From Geodermatophilaceae bacterium NBWT11 (GTDB taxonomy: Bacteria; Actinomycetota; Actinomycetes; Mycobacteriales; Geodermatophilaceae), in NCBI GenBank assembly GCA_014218215.1, contig CP043652.1, positions 1,240,001 through 1,304,000 of the forward strand: 64,000 nucleotides of DNA, in the 5' to 3' direction. The notes beneath the pieces are model-generated. The model ran no database searches, was not told where the DNA came from, and was given only the letters and a program-made list of their open reading frames with translations. Both the position numbers and the translations under genes were made by a program. How positions within the stretch are numbered: the first letter of the stretch is position 1; every line of letters starts with the position of its first letter. Of the stretch, positions 29,368-38,190 are shown in pieces.

Positions 29368-30985
29368 CCCGGGTCACCCCCTCGACCTCCTGGGTCTCCG
29401 CGGCCATCCGGTCCAGCCCCAGCTCGCGCAGCCGGGCGCGGCTCACCTTGCCGGTGAGGGAGTGCGGCAGCTGGTCCACGAAGCGCACCGAGGAGGGCAC
29501 CTTGAACCGGGCCAGCGAGCGGGCCGCGAAGGTGCGCAGCGTCTGGACGTCGACCTGCGACCCGGGCGTGCGGACGACGACGGCGCGCACCGACTCCCCG
29601 GTCCGGTCGTCGGGGACCCCGATGACCGCGGCCTCCGCCACCTCCGGGTGGGCGTCGAGCACCCGCTCGACCTCGCCGGGGTAGACGTTGAACCCGCTCA
29701 CCAGCACCAGGTCACGGCGGCGGTCGACCAGGTGCAGGTCGCCGACCGCGTCCCGGTAGGCGATGTCCCCGGTGACCAGCCAGCCCTCGTCGTCCGGGCC
29801 GTCGGCGCCGTCGGGCCAGTAGCCGGAGAACAGGTTGGCCCCGCGCACGCAGACCTCGCCGGCGCTGTCCGGGGGGTCGTCGCCCCACGGGTCGCCGAAC
29901 ACGTCCTCGCGCACCTTGCTGCCGGGGTCCGGCCCGGCGCCCGGGCCGCCGGCGGTGTCGCGCAGCACCAGCTCCACCCCGGGCACCGGGGCGCCGATGC
30001 AGCTGGGCTTGGCCCGGCCGGTGACCAGCGTGGTGGCCAGCACCGGGGCTGCCTCGGTGAGCCCGTAGCCCTCCCAGACCGTCACCGCGGCCCGGTCGCG
30101 CATCGCCGTCCAGACCCGGGCCGGCAGTGGGGCGGCCCCGCAGCTGGCGGTGTGCACGGCGGCGAACGCCCGGCGCAGCGCGGTGTCCGAGCCGGTGTGG
30201 TCGGCCGCGGCCAGCCAGGCCTGGTACATCGGCGGGGCGCCGGGGACGGCCGAGACGCCCTCGGCGGCCATCAGCTCCAGCGAGGACACCGGGTCGAAGG
30301 CGTCCACCAGCACCCCGCACGCCCCGGTCGCCGCGGTCAGCCCGAGCCCGCCGTTGAGCCCGTAGACGTGGAACAGGGGCAGCACCAGCAGCACGACGTC
30401 GCCCGGGCGCACCGGTGCCGGCTCGACGGCGAGCACCTGCCGCTGGTTGGTCAGCAGCGCCGCGTGGGTGAGCATCGCGCCGCGCGGGCGCCCGGTCGTG
30501 CCGCTGGTGTAGGCCAGCAGGGCCAGTGCGGAGGCGTCCGACGGCGGGGCCGGCGGGGCGTCGTCGGACTCCGGCGGGCCGGCCAGCACCGGCACCCCGG
30601 CCGGGCCGGTGCGCTCCTGCGTGGCCACCACCAGCCGGGCGCCGGAGTCGGTGAGCAGGTGCTCGAGCTCGGGGTCGGTGTAGGCCGGGTTGACCGGGAC
30701 GACGACCAGGCCGGCCCGCAACGCGCCCACCACCGCCAGCACCCAGTCCACGCCGTTGGGCAGCTGGACGGCCACCCGGTCGCCGGCGGCGAGCCCGCGG
30801 GCGGCGTAGCCGGCGGCGGTCCGGTCCACCGCGGCGTCGACCTCGGACCAGCTGAGCCGCCGGTCGCCCTGCACCAGCGCCGGGGCGTCCGGGGTCGCCC
30901 GGGCCGCCCGGCGGAACAGCCCGTCGAAGCTCGCCACGGCGTCGGCGGTGTCGTCGGGCGTGCGGACGTCGGGTCCTGCCGGCAC
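29360..30985 (-). CDS. AMP-forming acyl-CoA ligase
   Basis: Adenylates a carboxylic acid and transfers it to CoA. About 541 residues: LLAYTSGTTGRPRGAML (P-loop), YGLTEAAPVLA, GWLVTGDIAYRD, and the C-terminal lysine region LTGKVSRARLRE. It resembles long-chain fatty-acid-CoA ligases, but the chain length cannot be told from sequence. The GTG at 30985 has GAGGGA 9 nt ahead; a GTG at 30994 would add three residues. Divergent from the sigma factor gene to the right. Confidence 0.88.
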   Translation of the reverse strand: MPAGPDVRTPDDTADAVASFDGLFRRAARATPDAPALVQGDRRLSWSEVDAAVDRTAAGYAARGLAAGDRVAVQLPNGVDWVLAVVGALRAGLVVVPVNPAYTDPELEHLLTDSGARLVVATQERTGPAGVPVLAGPPESDDAPPAPPSDASALALLAYTSGTTGRPRGAMLTHAALLTNQRQVLAVEPAPVRPGDVVLLVLPLFHVYGLNGGLGLTAATGACGVLVDAFDPVSSLELMAAEGVSAVPGAPPMYQAWLAAADHTGSDTALRRAFAAVHTASCGAAPLPARVWTAMRDRAAVTVWEGYGLTEAAPVLATTLVTGRAKPSCIGAPVPGVELVLRDTAGGPGAGPDPGSKVREDVFGDPWGDDPPDSAGEVCVRGANLFSGYWPDGADGPDDEGWLVTGDIAYRDAVGDLHLVDRRRDLVLVSGFNVYPGEVERVLDAHPEVAEAAVIGVPDDRTGESVRAVVVRTPGSQVDVQTLRTFAARSLARFKVPSSVRFVDQLPHSLTGKVSRARLRELGLDRMAAETQEVEGVTRGD

Positions 30986-31135
30986 CGGGACCACTCCCTC
31001 GTCAGTCGGCTGCGTCGCTCGTCCCGGGGGGTCCCGCGTGGACGCAGGCCACGGATGTTGTCACCATGGGCCCCACCTGCGCAGGTCGCCCCGTGCGAGG
31101 TCCGCCGGTCCGGTGACGAGGAGGTGCACGAGGCA

Positions 31136-31933
31136 GTGGCCCGTCCGCACCCGACCGATGCCGCCCCGCTGTCCGGTCGCGCCGCCGCCCCCGACGCCGA
31201 GGACCTCCCCACGGTCCCCCGCCCCCGGCCCTCGCCCCGCCCGCGCACGACGGACCGGCCCACCCCGGCACCCCGCCGCCCGGTCGACGACGCCCCGCCG
31301 GTCGTCGCCGTCCCCGTGGAGCCGGAGCCGGAGGAGGACGTCGAGGACCTCGGCGACGACCTCACCCTCGAGCCCGAGGGCGAGGAGCAGATCGCCGTCT
31401 GGACCCTGGTCCAGCGCGCCCAGGAGGGCGAGGCCGAGGCGTTCGGCCTGCTCTACGACCGGTACGCCGACATGGTCTTCCGCTTCCTCTACCACCGGGT
31501 CTCCGACCGGCAGACCGCCGAGGACTTCACCAGCGAGACCTTCGTCCGCGCGCTGCGCCGGATCGACTCGCTGTCCTTCCAGGGCCGCGACGTCGGGGCC
31601 TGGCTGGTCACCATCGCCCGCAACATCGTCCGGGACCACGTGAAGAGCAGCCGGTTCCGGCTGGAGGTCAGCACCGCCGACATGCGCGACGCCGACCGGG
31701 CCACCGACGGCCCGGAGGACGCCGTGCTGCAGGGGCTCACCAACGCCGAGCTGCTCTCCTGCATCGGCCGGCTCGGCGACGAGCAGCGCGAGTGCATCGA
31801 GCTGCGGTTCCTGCAGGGCCTCTCGGTGGCCGAGACCGCTGCCGCGATGGGCAAGAAGGACGGCGCGATCAAGGCGCTGCAGCACCGGGCGGTCAAGCGG
31901 CTGGGCTCGCTGTTGCCGGAGGGTCTGCGATGA
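31136..31933 (+). CDS. ECF sigma factor with N-terminal extension, BldN-like
   Basis: 265 residues. Residues 1-90 are Pro/Asp/Glu-rich and unlike ordinary ECF sigma factors. Region 2 follows (AEAFGLLYDRYADMVFRFLY, AEDFTSETFVRALRRI, VGAWLVTIARNIVRDHV), and region 4 (DEQRECIELRFLQGLSVAET, KKDGAIKALQHRAVKRL) ends the protein. Streptomyces BldN also carries an extension of about 86 residues and is followed by its anti-sigma factor RsbN, as here. I infer orthology from architecture and neighbours. GTG start with GAGGAGG upstream. Confidence 0.82.
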   Translation: MARPHPTDAAPLSGRAAAPDAEDLPTVPRPRPSPRPRTTDRPTPAPRRPVDDAPPVVAVPVEPEPEEDVEDLGDDLTLEPEGEEQIAVWTLVQRAQEGEAEAFGLLYDRYADMVFRFLYHRVSDRQTAEDFTSETFVRALRRIDSLSFQGRDVGAWLVTIARNIVRDHVKSSRFRLEVSTADMRDADRATDGPEDAVLQGLTNAELLSCIGRLGDEQRECIELRFLQGLSVAETAAAMGKKDGAIKALQHRAVKRLGSLLPEGLR

Positions 31934-31961
31934 GCCCGACGGGTGTGACAAGTTACCCATC

Positions 31962-31980
31962 GGTACCCCGTACCGGTACC
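31962..31980. repeat. GGTACC inverted/direct repeat cluster between sigma and anti-sigma genes
   Basis: GGTACC occurs at 31962-31967 and 31975-31980, with CCGTACC between, so GTACCGGTAC (31970-31979) is a perfect palindrome and GGTAC-CCC-GTACC a small hairpin. It lies 30-48 bp after the sigma stop and 66 bp before the anti-sigma start. It could be an operator or RNA structure for a separate anti-sigma promoter. Confidence 0.45.
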
Positions 31981-32045
31981 CGGCGACCGTCGTTGCGCCT
32001 GGTGACGGCCCCCTCGGGGCTGCACGGGGCAGACGGAGGACGGCA

Positions 32046-33275
32046 GTGAGGCACGGCGCGCAGGAGGGACCCACGGTCGAGGCCGGGGACGGCCCGGTCA
32101 CGCCCGCCGACGCCCTGCTGACGCGGCTGGCGCTGCTCTCCCGGGACGCCCCCGACCTCGAGGCCGACGTCCGGTCGGCCCAGCGGGCCCGGCTCGTGGC
32201 CATGGCCGCCGTCCGCACGCCGGAGCCCGCACCGACCCTGGCGCAGCGGGTCCTGGCCCGCCGCGCCGTCGACGCACCCGCGTCGCCGTGGCGGACCCGC
32301 CTCACCGCGGGGCTGGCCGGTGCCTCGCTGACCGTCGCCGCACTGGGCGGTGTGGTGGCCCTGGCGCAGGGCGCCGAGCCCGGCGACCTGCTCTACGACC
32401 TCAAGCGGGGCACCGAGCAGACCCAGCTCGCGCTCGCCTCGGACTCCGAGCGCGGGCTCACCCTGCTGGGCTTCGCCTCGACCCGGCTCCAGGAGCTCGG
32501 CGAGCTGGCCGCCGGCGAGGCCGGTGCCCTGCCCGCGGCCGCCCCGACGGCCGACGGTCCCGACGTCGTGCTGGCCGCCGGCGGCCTGGACGCGGCCACC
32601 GTGACCAGCGTGCTCGACACCATGGACGACCAGACCCGGGAGGGCGCCTCGGCGCTCACCACCTACGCCCTGCAGGCCCAGGACCGGGCCTCCTTCGGCG
32701 TGCTGTCGGACTGGGCGGACGGCCAGCGCAGCGGGCTCGACGCGCTCCAGCCCTCGGTGCCCGAGGCCGCGGTGACCGAGGTCAGCGAATCCCGGCAGAT
32801 CGTCTCCCAGGTGGCCGCCCGGGCCACCGCCCTCCTGGCCGCCCTGGACTGCCCCGGCGGCCCGGTCACCGCCGGCAGCGATGCCCTGGGTCCCGTCCCC
32901 AGCGCCTGCGTCAGCGCCACCGGGCCGGCCACCTCGACCACCACGGCCCCGGTGCCCGGCTCGGTCGCCCCGAGCACCGCGGCCCCCGCGCCCGGGACGG
33001 CGGCCCCGACCGCGGCCCCCACCTCCGGGGGCGCTGCGAGCACCGGGGGCGGTCAGGGCGGCGGCGCCGGCGGGACCGGTGGCGCCGGCTCACCGGCACC
33101 CACCACGGCTGCTCCCGCCGCCCCGACGTCGTCCGCGCCGACGGCCGGGCTGCCCCTCCCGGTCCCGGTCCCCACCGCGGTCCCCACGACCTCGGGTGGC
33201 GCGCTGGTCGAGCTGCCCCCGGTGGGCCCGATCGAGGCCTGCCTGCCCCCGCTGGTGACGGTCGGCTGCCGCTAG
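32046..33275 (+). CDS. DUF5667 membrane protein, probable RsbN-like anti-sigma factor
   Basis: 409 residues. A cytoplasmic N-terminal part (about residues 1-80) precedes a membrane helix (about 85-107). An external DUF5667-type region beginning [20 protein letters not shown] follows, then a long Thr/Pro/Ala/Gly-rich tail (about residues 295-390). In Streptomyces RsbN, the N-terminal part binds sigma BldN and the rest is outside the membrane; the same order is seen here. GTG start with GGAGGA 5 nt ahead. The long repetitive tail may sit in the cell wall. Confidence 0.78.
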   Translation: MRHGAQEGPTVEAGDGPVTPADALLTRLALLSRDAPDLEADVRSAQRARLVAMAAVRTPEPAPTLAQRVLARRAVDAPASPWRTRLTAGLAGASLTVAALGGVVALAQGAEPGDLLYDLKRGTEQTQLALASDSERGLTLLGFASTRLQELGELAAGEAGALPAAAPTADGPDVVLAAGGLDAATVTSVLDTMDDQTREGASALTTYALQAQDRASFGVLSDWADGQRSGLDALQPSVPEAAVTEVSESRQIVSQVAARATALLAALDCPGGPVTAGSDALGPVPSACVSATGPATSTTTAPVPGSVAPSTAAPAPGTAAPTAAPTSGGAASTGGGQGGGAGGTGGAGSPAPTTAAPAAPTSSAPTAGLPLPVPVPTAVPTTSGGALVELPPVGPIEACLPPLVTVGCR

Positions 33276-33328
33276 GGTCGTCCCCGGTCGACCGTCCGTC
33301 CGTCCCGACAGTCCCAGGGGGTCCACCG

Positions 33329-34243
33329 GTGGCTCGAGTCCCCTTCCGCGGAACCCGCGCCCGCACGCCGGCGCTGATCGAGGACGAGGAGACCCGCGCC
33401 CTCGTCGCCGGGGCCGCCGCGGCGGCGGCCACGGAGGTCGAGCCCCCCGCGGCCGCCGAGCCCGACCCCACCGCGGCGGCGTTCTTCGACTGCGACAACA
33501 CGATGATGATGGGCGCCTCGCTGTTCTGGTTCGCCCGTGGCCTGGCCGCCCGCAAGTACTTCACCGGCCGCGACGTGGCCTCCTTCGTCTGGCAGCAGGC
33601 CAAGTTCCGGGTGGCCGGCAGCGAGCAGGCCATCGACCTGCACACCGTGCGCGACAACGCACTGGCCTTCATCGCCGGGAAGACGGTGGTCGAGATCGTC
33701 GACGCCGGCGAGGAGATCTACGACGAGCTGATGGCCGACCGCATCTGGGCCGGCACCCGGCTGCTGGCCCAGCAACACCTCGACGCCGGTCAGCGGGTCT
33801 GGCTGGTCACCGCGACCCCGATCGAGCTGGCCTCGATCATCGCCCACCGGCTGGGCCTGACCGGCGCCCTGGGCACGGTCTCCGAGGTGGTGGACGGCGC
33901 CTACACCGGCCGGCTGGTCGGTGAGCTGATGCACCACGAGGCCAAGGCGCAGGCGGTGCGGGCGCTGGCCGAGCGGGAGGGCCTGGACCTGCGTCGCTGC
34001 ACCGCCTACAGCGACTCCTCCAACGACCTGCCCATGCTGTCCCTGGTGGGCACCGCGGTCGCGGTGAACCCCGACGCCGAGCTCAAGGCGGTCGCCCGGT
34101 CCCGCGGCTGGGTGGTCAAGGACTTCCGCACCGGCCGCAAGGCGGCGCGCATCGGCGTCCCCACCCTGGGTGCGGCGGCCCTCGGCGGCGGCGCGGTCAG
34201 CGGCCTGCTGGCGCTGCGCCGGCGCAACGTCTGGCCGTTCTAG
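33329..34243 (+). CDS. HAD-IB family phosphatase (SerB1-like)
   Basis: 304 residues. HAD motif I is [11 protein letters not shown] near residue 53, motif II lies in [12 protein letters not shown], and motif IV in [17 protein letters not shown]. The hydrophobic C-terminus ([20 protein letters not shown]) may contact the membrane. The homologue in M. tuberculosis is serB1; true substrates for this group may be phosphoserine or lipid phosphates. The next gene, an acyltransferase, makes a lipid role attractive. It shares its CTAG stop with that convergent gene. Confidence 0.86.
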   Translation: MARVPFRGTRARTPALIEDEETRALVAGAAAAAATEVEPPAAAEPDPTAAAFFDCDNTMMMGASLFWFARGLAARKYFTGRDVASFVWQQAKFRVAGSEQAIDLHTVRDNALAFIAGKTVVEIVDAGEEIYDELMADRIWAGTRLLAQQHLDAGQRVWLVTATPIELASIIAHRLGLTGALGTVSEVVDGAYTGRLVGELMHHEAKAQAVRALAEREGLDLRRCTAYSDSSNDLPMLSLVGTAVAVNPDAELKAVARSRGWVVKDFRTGRKAARIGVPTLGAAALGGGAVSGLLALRRRNVWPF

Positions 34244-35151
34244 CTGAAGACCGACCGGCGCTTGAGGAGCAGCTGGTAGAGCGAGTGCTGGATGGTCTCG
34301 CGCACCTGGTCGGTGAGGTTGAAGACCAGCATCGGGTCCTCGGCGGCGTTCGGGCCGAAGTGCGCGGTCTCGATCGGCTCGCCGAAGGCGATGAACCACT
34401 TCGACGGCAACGGCACCAGCCCGGCGGGGCCCAGCAGCGGGAACGTCGGGGTGACCGGGAAGTAGGGGAGGCCGAGCACCCGGGCGACGGTCTTGGCGTT
34501 GCCGATCATCGGGTAGATCTCCTCGGCCCCGACGATGGCGCACGGCACGATCGGCGCCCCGGTGCGCAGGGCGGCGGTGACGAACCCGCCGCGGCCGAAG
34601 CGCTGCAGGGTGTACCGCTCGCTGAAGGGCTTGCCCACGCCCTTGAACCCCTCGGGGAAGACCCCGACGAGCTCGCCCTCCGAGAGCAGCCGTTCGGCGT
34701 CCTCGTTGCAGGCCAGCGTCGCGCCGAGCTTGCGGGCCATCGCACCGATGAAGGGCACCTGGAACACCAGGTCGGCACCCAGCAGCCGGAAGCGGCGCTC
34801 GGCGGGGTGCTCGTCGTGCAGCGCGACGGTGGTCATCAGCGCGTCGACCGGGATGGTGCCGGAGTGGTTGGCGACGACCAGGGCGCCCCCGACGTCGGGC
34901 ACGTTCTCCAGGCCGAGCACCTCGACCCGGAACCACTTCTCGAACAGCGGGCGCAGCACCGGCATGAGCAGGTGGTCGGCGAGGTCGGGGTCGAACCCGA
35001 ACTCGTCGGTGGCGTACTCCCCGGTGAGCCGGCGGCGGAGGAACTCCAGCCCGCCGGCGACGTGGGCGTCCCAGCCCTTGCCGGGCGGGGCCGGCTCGGG
35101 CGGGGGCTCCGGGCCGTCGGGGTGCAACCGGATGACGCGGGCCTCAGGCAT
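34240..35151 (-). CDS. Lysophospholipid acyltransferase (PlsC-like)
   Basis: 303 residues with the acyltransferase signature [11 protein letters not shown] (histidine and aspartate spaced as in the DGAT-like branch) near residue 92, and the substrate motif [12 protein letters not shown] near residue 165. It probably acylates lysophosphatidate or a related lipid at the inner membrane face. The ATG at 35151 overlaps the epimerase gene by 8 bp. The equivalent pair in M. tuberculosis is Rv0501-Rv0502. Confidence 0.86.
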   Translation of the reverse strand: MPEARVIRLHPDGPEPPPEPAPPGKGWDAHVAGGLEFLRRRLTGEYATDEFGFDPDLADHLLMPVLRPLFEKWFRVEVLGLENVPDVGGALVVANHSGTIPVDALMTTVALHDEHPAERRFRLLGADLVFQVPFIGAMARKLGATLACNEDAERLLSEGELVGVFPEGFKGVGKPFSERYTLQRFGRGGFVTAALRTGAPIVPCAIVGAEEIYPMIGNAKTVARVLGLPYFPVTPTFPLLGPAGLVPLPSKWFIAFGEPIETAHFGPNAAEDPMLVFNLTDQVRETIQHSLYQLLLKRRSVFS

Positions 35152-36265
35152 CGCGCACCGCCCGGAGCCCGGCGGCGACCGGGGTGCCGGGGCGACGACG
35201 CCCGCCGGCGAGCGAGCCGACGTCGTCGAGGAGGGTGGCCACCTGCCCGACCACGTGCTCGGCCGCGGCCGCGACGCCGCCGACCAGCTCGGGCCGCACG
35301 ACGGGGGCGACGGTGCGGGCGTAGTCGGCCAGGGCCTGCTCGGTGGTGAAGCGCGGGGTGTAGCCGAACTCCTCGCGCAGCACCCGGGTGTCGACGACCC
35401 GGCCGAAGTTGAGGAAGCGCATCTGCTCCGGGGAGTAGTCGGTGATCCCGGCCTGGCGGGTGAGCCGGCCCAGCGGCCCCATCGCCGCACTGGGCAGCGG
35501 CAACGCGACCCGGCCCAGCCGGCGGATCGCCTGGGAGAGCAGCACGGTGCCGGGGGCGCCGACGTTGACCGTCCCGGCGAAGTCCCCGGTGGTGGCCCGC
35601 ACCAGCACGGCCACGGCGTCGTCCTCGTGGAGCAGTTGGACGCGGGCGTCGAAGCCCAGCGCGGTCGGCACCACGGGCATCCGCAGGAAGCCGGTGAGCA
35701 GCGAGTCGATCCGCGGGCCGATGAAGTTGGTGAACCGCAGCACGGCGACGTCGACCTCGGGCCGCCGGCGGGTGAAGGACCGGACGTAGCCCTCGATGTC
35801 CAGGCTGTCCTTGGCGAAGCCACCACCGGGCACCCGGCGGGCCTGCATGGACTCGGTGAACACCGCGGGGTCGCGGGGGCTGGCGCCGTAGACCGCACTG
35901 GTGGACTTGAGCACCAGGCGCCGGACGGAGGGCGCGCGCTGGCAGGCGGCCAGCAGCTGCATCGTGCCGATGACGTTGAGCTCCTTCATCGACGTGCGCC
36001 CGCCGGAGCCGCCCGGGGTGGAGCTGATGTTCATGTGCACGACGGTGTCGACCGACGCCGAGGCGATGACCTTGCCGATCAGCGGGTTGCGGATGTCGGC
36101 ACGCACGAACTCGGTGCGCCCGAGGCGACGGAGCGCCTCGGGGCCGGGGGGCACGGAGTCCACCCCGATGACCCGCTCGATCGAGGGGTCGGCCGCCAGC
36201 TCGGCCGCCAGCGCCCCGCCCAGCCACCGGCTCACACCGGTGACGAGCACGACCGCGGGCGGCAC
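35144..36265 (-). CDS. NAD-dependent epimerase/dehydratase family protein
   Basis: 373 residues: an extended SDR Rossmann start VLVTGVSRWLGGALAAEL (residues 5-22), an active-site region KSTSAVYGASPRD near residue 120 and RFTNFIGPRI near residue 175. The glycine pattern and length fit UDP-sugar epimerase relatives such as Rv0501, but the sugar is unknown. GTG start 10 bp after the bS22 gene. Co-transcribed with the acyltransferase, which hints at envelope lipid or glycolipid work. Confidence 0.83.
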   Translation of the reverse strand: MPPAVVLVTGVSRWLGGALAAELAADPSIERVIGVDSVPPGPEALRRLGRTEFVRADIRNPLIGKVIASASVDTVVHMNISSTPGGSGGRTSMKELNVIGTMQLLAACQRAPSVRRLVLKSTSAVYGASPRDPAVFTESMQARRVPGGGFAKDSLDIEGYVRSFTRRRPEVDVAVLRFTNFIGPRIDSLLTGFLRMPVVPTALGFDARVQLLHEDDAVAVLVRATTGDFAGTVNVGAPGTVLLSQAIRRLGRVALPLPSAAMGPLGRLTRQAGITDYSPEQMRFLNFGRVVDTRVLREEFGYTPRFTTEQALADYARTVAPVVRPELVGGVAAAAEHVVGQVATLLDDVGSLAGGRRRPGTPVAAGLRAVRDA

Positions 36266-36275
36266 GAGCGTCAGC

Positions 36276-36374
36276 TCACTTCTTGTTGCGACGCTGGACG
36301 CGCGTCTTCTTCAGCAGCTTGCGGTGCTTCTTCTTCGCCATCCGCTTGCGGCGCTTCTTGATGACCGAACCCAT
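36276..36374 (-). CDS. Small ribosomal protein bS22 (AURKAIP1/COX24 domain)
   Basis: 32 residues, MGSVIKKRRKRMAKKKHRKL then a further basic tail: more than half of the residues are Lys or Arg. It matches the tiny actinobacterial 30S protein bS22 (Rv0500B type). It starts from an ATG with GGGAG 7 nt ahead. The neighbour order HTH-bS22-epimerase is the same as in mycobacteria and Streptomyces. Confidence 0.92.
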   Translation of the reverse strand: MGSVIKKRRKRMAKKKHRKLLKKTRVQRRNKK

Positions 36375-36582
36375 GTGATGCTCCCGACGTCGTGGTCGCC
36401 GGCACCCGACGAGCGACCCGGAGGTCACGCCGGGCACCGCGCGAGGGTGTTCCGCTCGTGACGCCGCCCCCGGTGGGGGCACGGCGTTCAGCGACCGAGC
36501 CTACCTGGGGCCCTCGGCCCCGGCCCCTCCGCAGGGTCCCGGCCGGCACGGAGCCTCGGTCGGGGGGCGGAGGGGTCCTTCC

Positions 36583-36927
36583 TCAGGCGATGTCGGTGTA
36601 CGCGTCGCGCAGGTAGTCCTGCACGGCGCGCTCGGGCACGCGGAAGGACCGGCCGACGCGGACGGCCGAGAGCTCGCCACCGTGCACCAGGCGGTACACC
36701 GTCATCTTGGAGACCCGCATCATCGCGGCGACCTCGGCGACGGTGAGGAACGTGACGGCCGACCGCTGCGGGGCCGCAGGGGCCTGGCGGTTGACCGGGC
36801 CGGCGGCCGGGTGGGCTGCAGGCACGGGACGGGCGACCGACGCAGCCGAGACCGGGCGGGCGACGGGTCGCGGGCCGGGCTGAGCGGGACGGGCGTTGTA
36901 GCCGGTGCTGCGCTGGGGCATGGTCAT
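36583..36927 (-). CDS. Excisionase-type helix-turn-helix DNA-binding protein
   Basis: 114 residues. A Pro/Ala-rich N-terminus (about 55 residues) precedes a MerR/excisionase-like domain: FLTVAEVAAMMRVSKMTVYR, then GGELSAVRVGRSFRVPERAV. The equivalent genes are Rv0500A in M. tuberculosis and, by context, SCO3328 of Streptomyces. The ATG at 36927 has GGAGAT 7 nt ahead; upstream in-frame starts would include the non-coding leader. It probably regulates transcription, but its targets are unknown. Confidence 0.88.
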   Translation of the reverse strand: MTMPQRSTGYNARPAQPGPRPVARPVSAASVARPVPAAHPAAGPVNRQAPAAPQRSAVTFLTVAEVAAMMRVSKMTVYRLVHGGELSAVRVGRSFRVPERAVQDYLRDAYTDIA

Positions 36928-37339
36928 CTGTTCATCTCCGCTACCTGGCACGAATCGGGCCGCCGGCTTCCCCACCGGCGGACGGGACACGTACGTGCTG
37001 GAAGAGACGTTAGGGGGCGGTTGGGACAGATGCGATGGGTGAAGCGGACAAGCGGACCGGTCCGTCCTGGGCACATGTCGACACGACAGAGCGTGGTCAC
37101 CCCCTGACGGCGCGTCGTTGCCGGGTCGACACGTCGTCATGACGCTCGGTGGCGACAGGATTGTGCCGGTCTGGACGGACTGCTGTCACATGTTCACCAC
37201 GGGTGAGGACGGAGCGGTTCGCTCGAAAACAACCGCACCACGTGCCACTCGGGCGTGTCGCAGCCCCACGGACGGGTGTCGAGGGGCGTAGAGACCGACG
37301 GCCGTCCCCGTCACCCCCTCGGACGACCCCCGATCGGGC
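36928..37339. other. 412-bp intergenic region, likely promoter and leader of the HTH gene
   Basis: No coding sequence is supported here. It holds several palindromes: CCGCCGG-8nt-CCGGCGG (36960-36981), CACGTACGTG (36988-36997), CGGACCGGTCCG (37053-37064) and CGTCATGACG (37135-37144). A possible minus-strand -10, TAACGT, sits at 37007-37012. The length, local AT content and palindromes suggest a regulated promoter for the HTH gene, perhaps bound by the HTH protein itself. No clear terminator for proC is visible. Confidence 0.5.
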
Positions 37340-38167
37340 TCAGCGACCGAGCTCGACCGAGCGGTCGTGGGCGGCCTCGATGGCGGCGATCAGGGCGGCC
37401 CGCACCCCGTGCCGCTCGAGCTCGCGGATGGCCGCGATCGTGGTCCCGCCGGGGCTCGTGACCGCCTCGCGCAGCTGCACCGGGTGCTCCCCGGAGTCCC
37501 GCAGCATGGTCGCCGCGCCCAGGGCGGTCTGCACGATCAGGTCCGCGGCCAGCGTGCGCGGCAGGCCGAGCAGGATCCCGGCGTCGATCATCGCCTCGAC
37601 GAGGAAGAAGAAGTAGGCCGGGCCGCTGCCCGACAGCGCGGTGACCGCGTCCTGCTGGGACTCCGGCACCCGGCGCACCTGGCCGACTGCCGACAGCAGC
37701 GCCTCGGCCTCGTCCAGGTGGGTCTCGTCGGCGTGCGCCCCGGCCGACAGCACGCTCATGCCCTCGTCGACCAGCGCCGGGGTGTTGGGCATGACGCGCA
37801 CGACCGGCGTGCCCGGGGGCAGGGCGGCCTCGATCCGGGCGGTCGGGACGCCGGCGGCGACGGAGACGACGAGGTGGTCGCCGTCCACGTGCGGGGCCAG
37901 CAGGCCCAGCAGGGTGTCGACGTCCTGCGGCTTGACCGCCAGCAGCAGCACCCTGCTGGCCGCGGCGGCCGCGGCGAGGTCCATCGCGCGGATGCCGTGC
38001 CGCTCGACGAGCTCGGCGGCCCGCTGGGGGCTGCGCTCGACGACGACGATGCCCGCGGCGGCGCCGGGACGCCGGACCAGGCCGGACACGAGGGCCTCGC
38101 CGATCTTCCCGCCGCCGACGACGGCGAGTCCGGTGCGGCCGGGTGCGGGGGTGGGTGCGCTGGTCAC
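37340..38167 (-). CDS. proC: Pyrroline-5-carboxylate reductase
   Basis: Last step of proline synthesis, NAD(P)H-dependent. 275 residues: N-terminal Rossmann motif LAVVGGGKIGEALVSGL, AVKPQDVD, MPNTPALVDEGMSVL and the C-terminal dimer/active region TALSGSGPAYFFFLVEAM. GTG start 6 nt after a TAGCGT box, probably leaderless. The order ppx, membrane protein, proC, HTH, bS22 matches Rv0496-Rv0500B. Confidence 0.96.
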   Translation of the reverse strand: MTSAPTPAPGRTGLAVVGGGKIGEALVSGLVRRPGAAAGIVVVERSPQRAAELVERHGIRAMDLAAAAAASRVLLLAVKPQDVDTLLGLLAPHVDGDHLVVSVAAGVPTARIEAALPPGTPVVRVMPNTPALVDEGMSVLSAGAHADETHLDEAEALLSAVGQVRRVPESQQDAVTALSGSGPAYFFFLVEAMIDAGILLGLPRTLAADLIVQTALGAATMLRDSGEHPVQLREAVTSPGGTTIAAIRELERHGVRAALIAAIEAAHDRSVELGR

Positions 38168-38173
38168 GCGCAG

Positions 38174-38179
38174 ACGCTA
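38174..38179 (-). promoter_or_regulatory. -10 box for leaderless proC
   Basis: TAGCGT on the minus strand, followed by 6 nt and the proC GTG, with no ribosome site between. Confidence 0.5.
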
Positions 38180-38190
38180 GCGGGGGCCGG

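Noticed and set aside
31075-31086. Palindrome ACCTGCGCAGGT upstream of the BldN-like sigma gene
   Set aside because: A 12-bp palindrome in GC-rich DNA is not rare, and it matches no consensus I know; kept only as a note for footprinting.
37191-37214. Single GTTCACC, a possible PHO half-unit, upstream of the HTH gene
   Set aside because: No second unit at 11 or 22 nt; one hexamer is expected by chance.
37216-37235. TTCG-CT-CGAA, resembling half of a LexA box
   Set aside because: Spacing and outer bases do not fit CGAAC-N4-GTTCG, and no SOS gene adjoins it.
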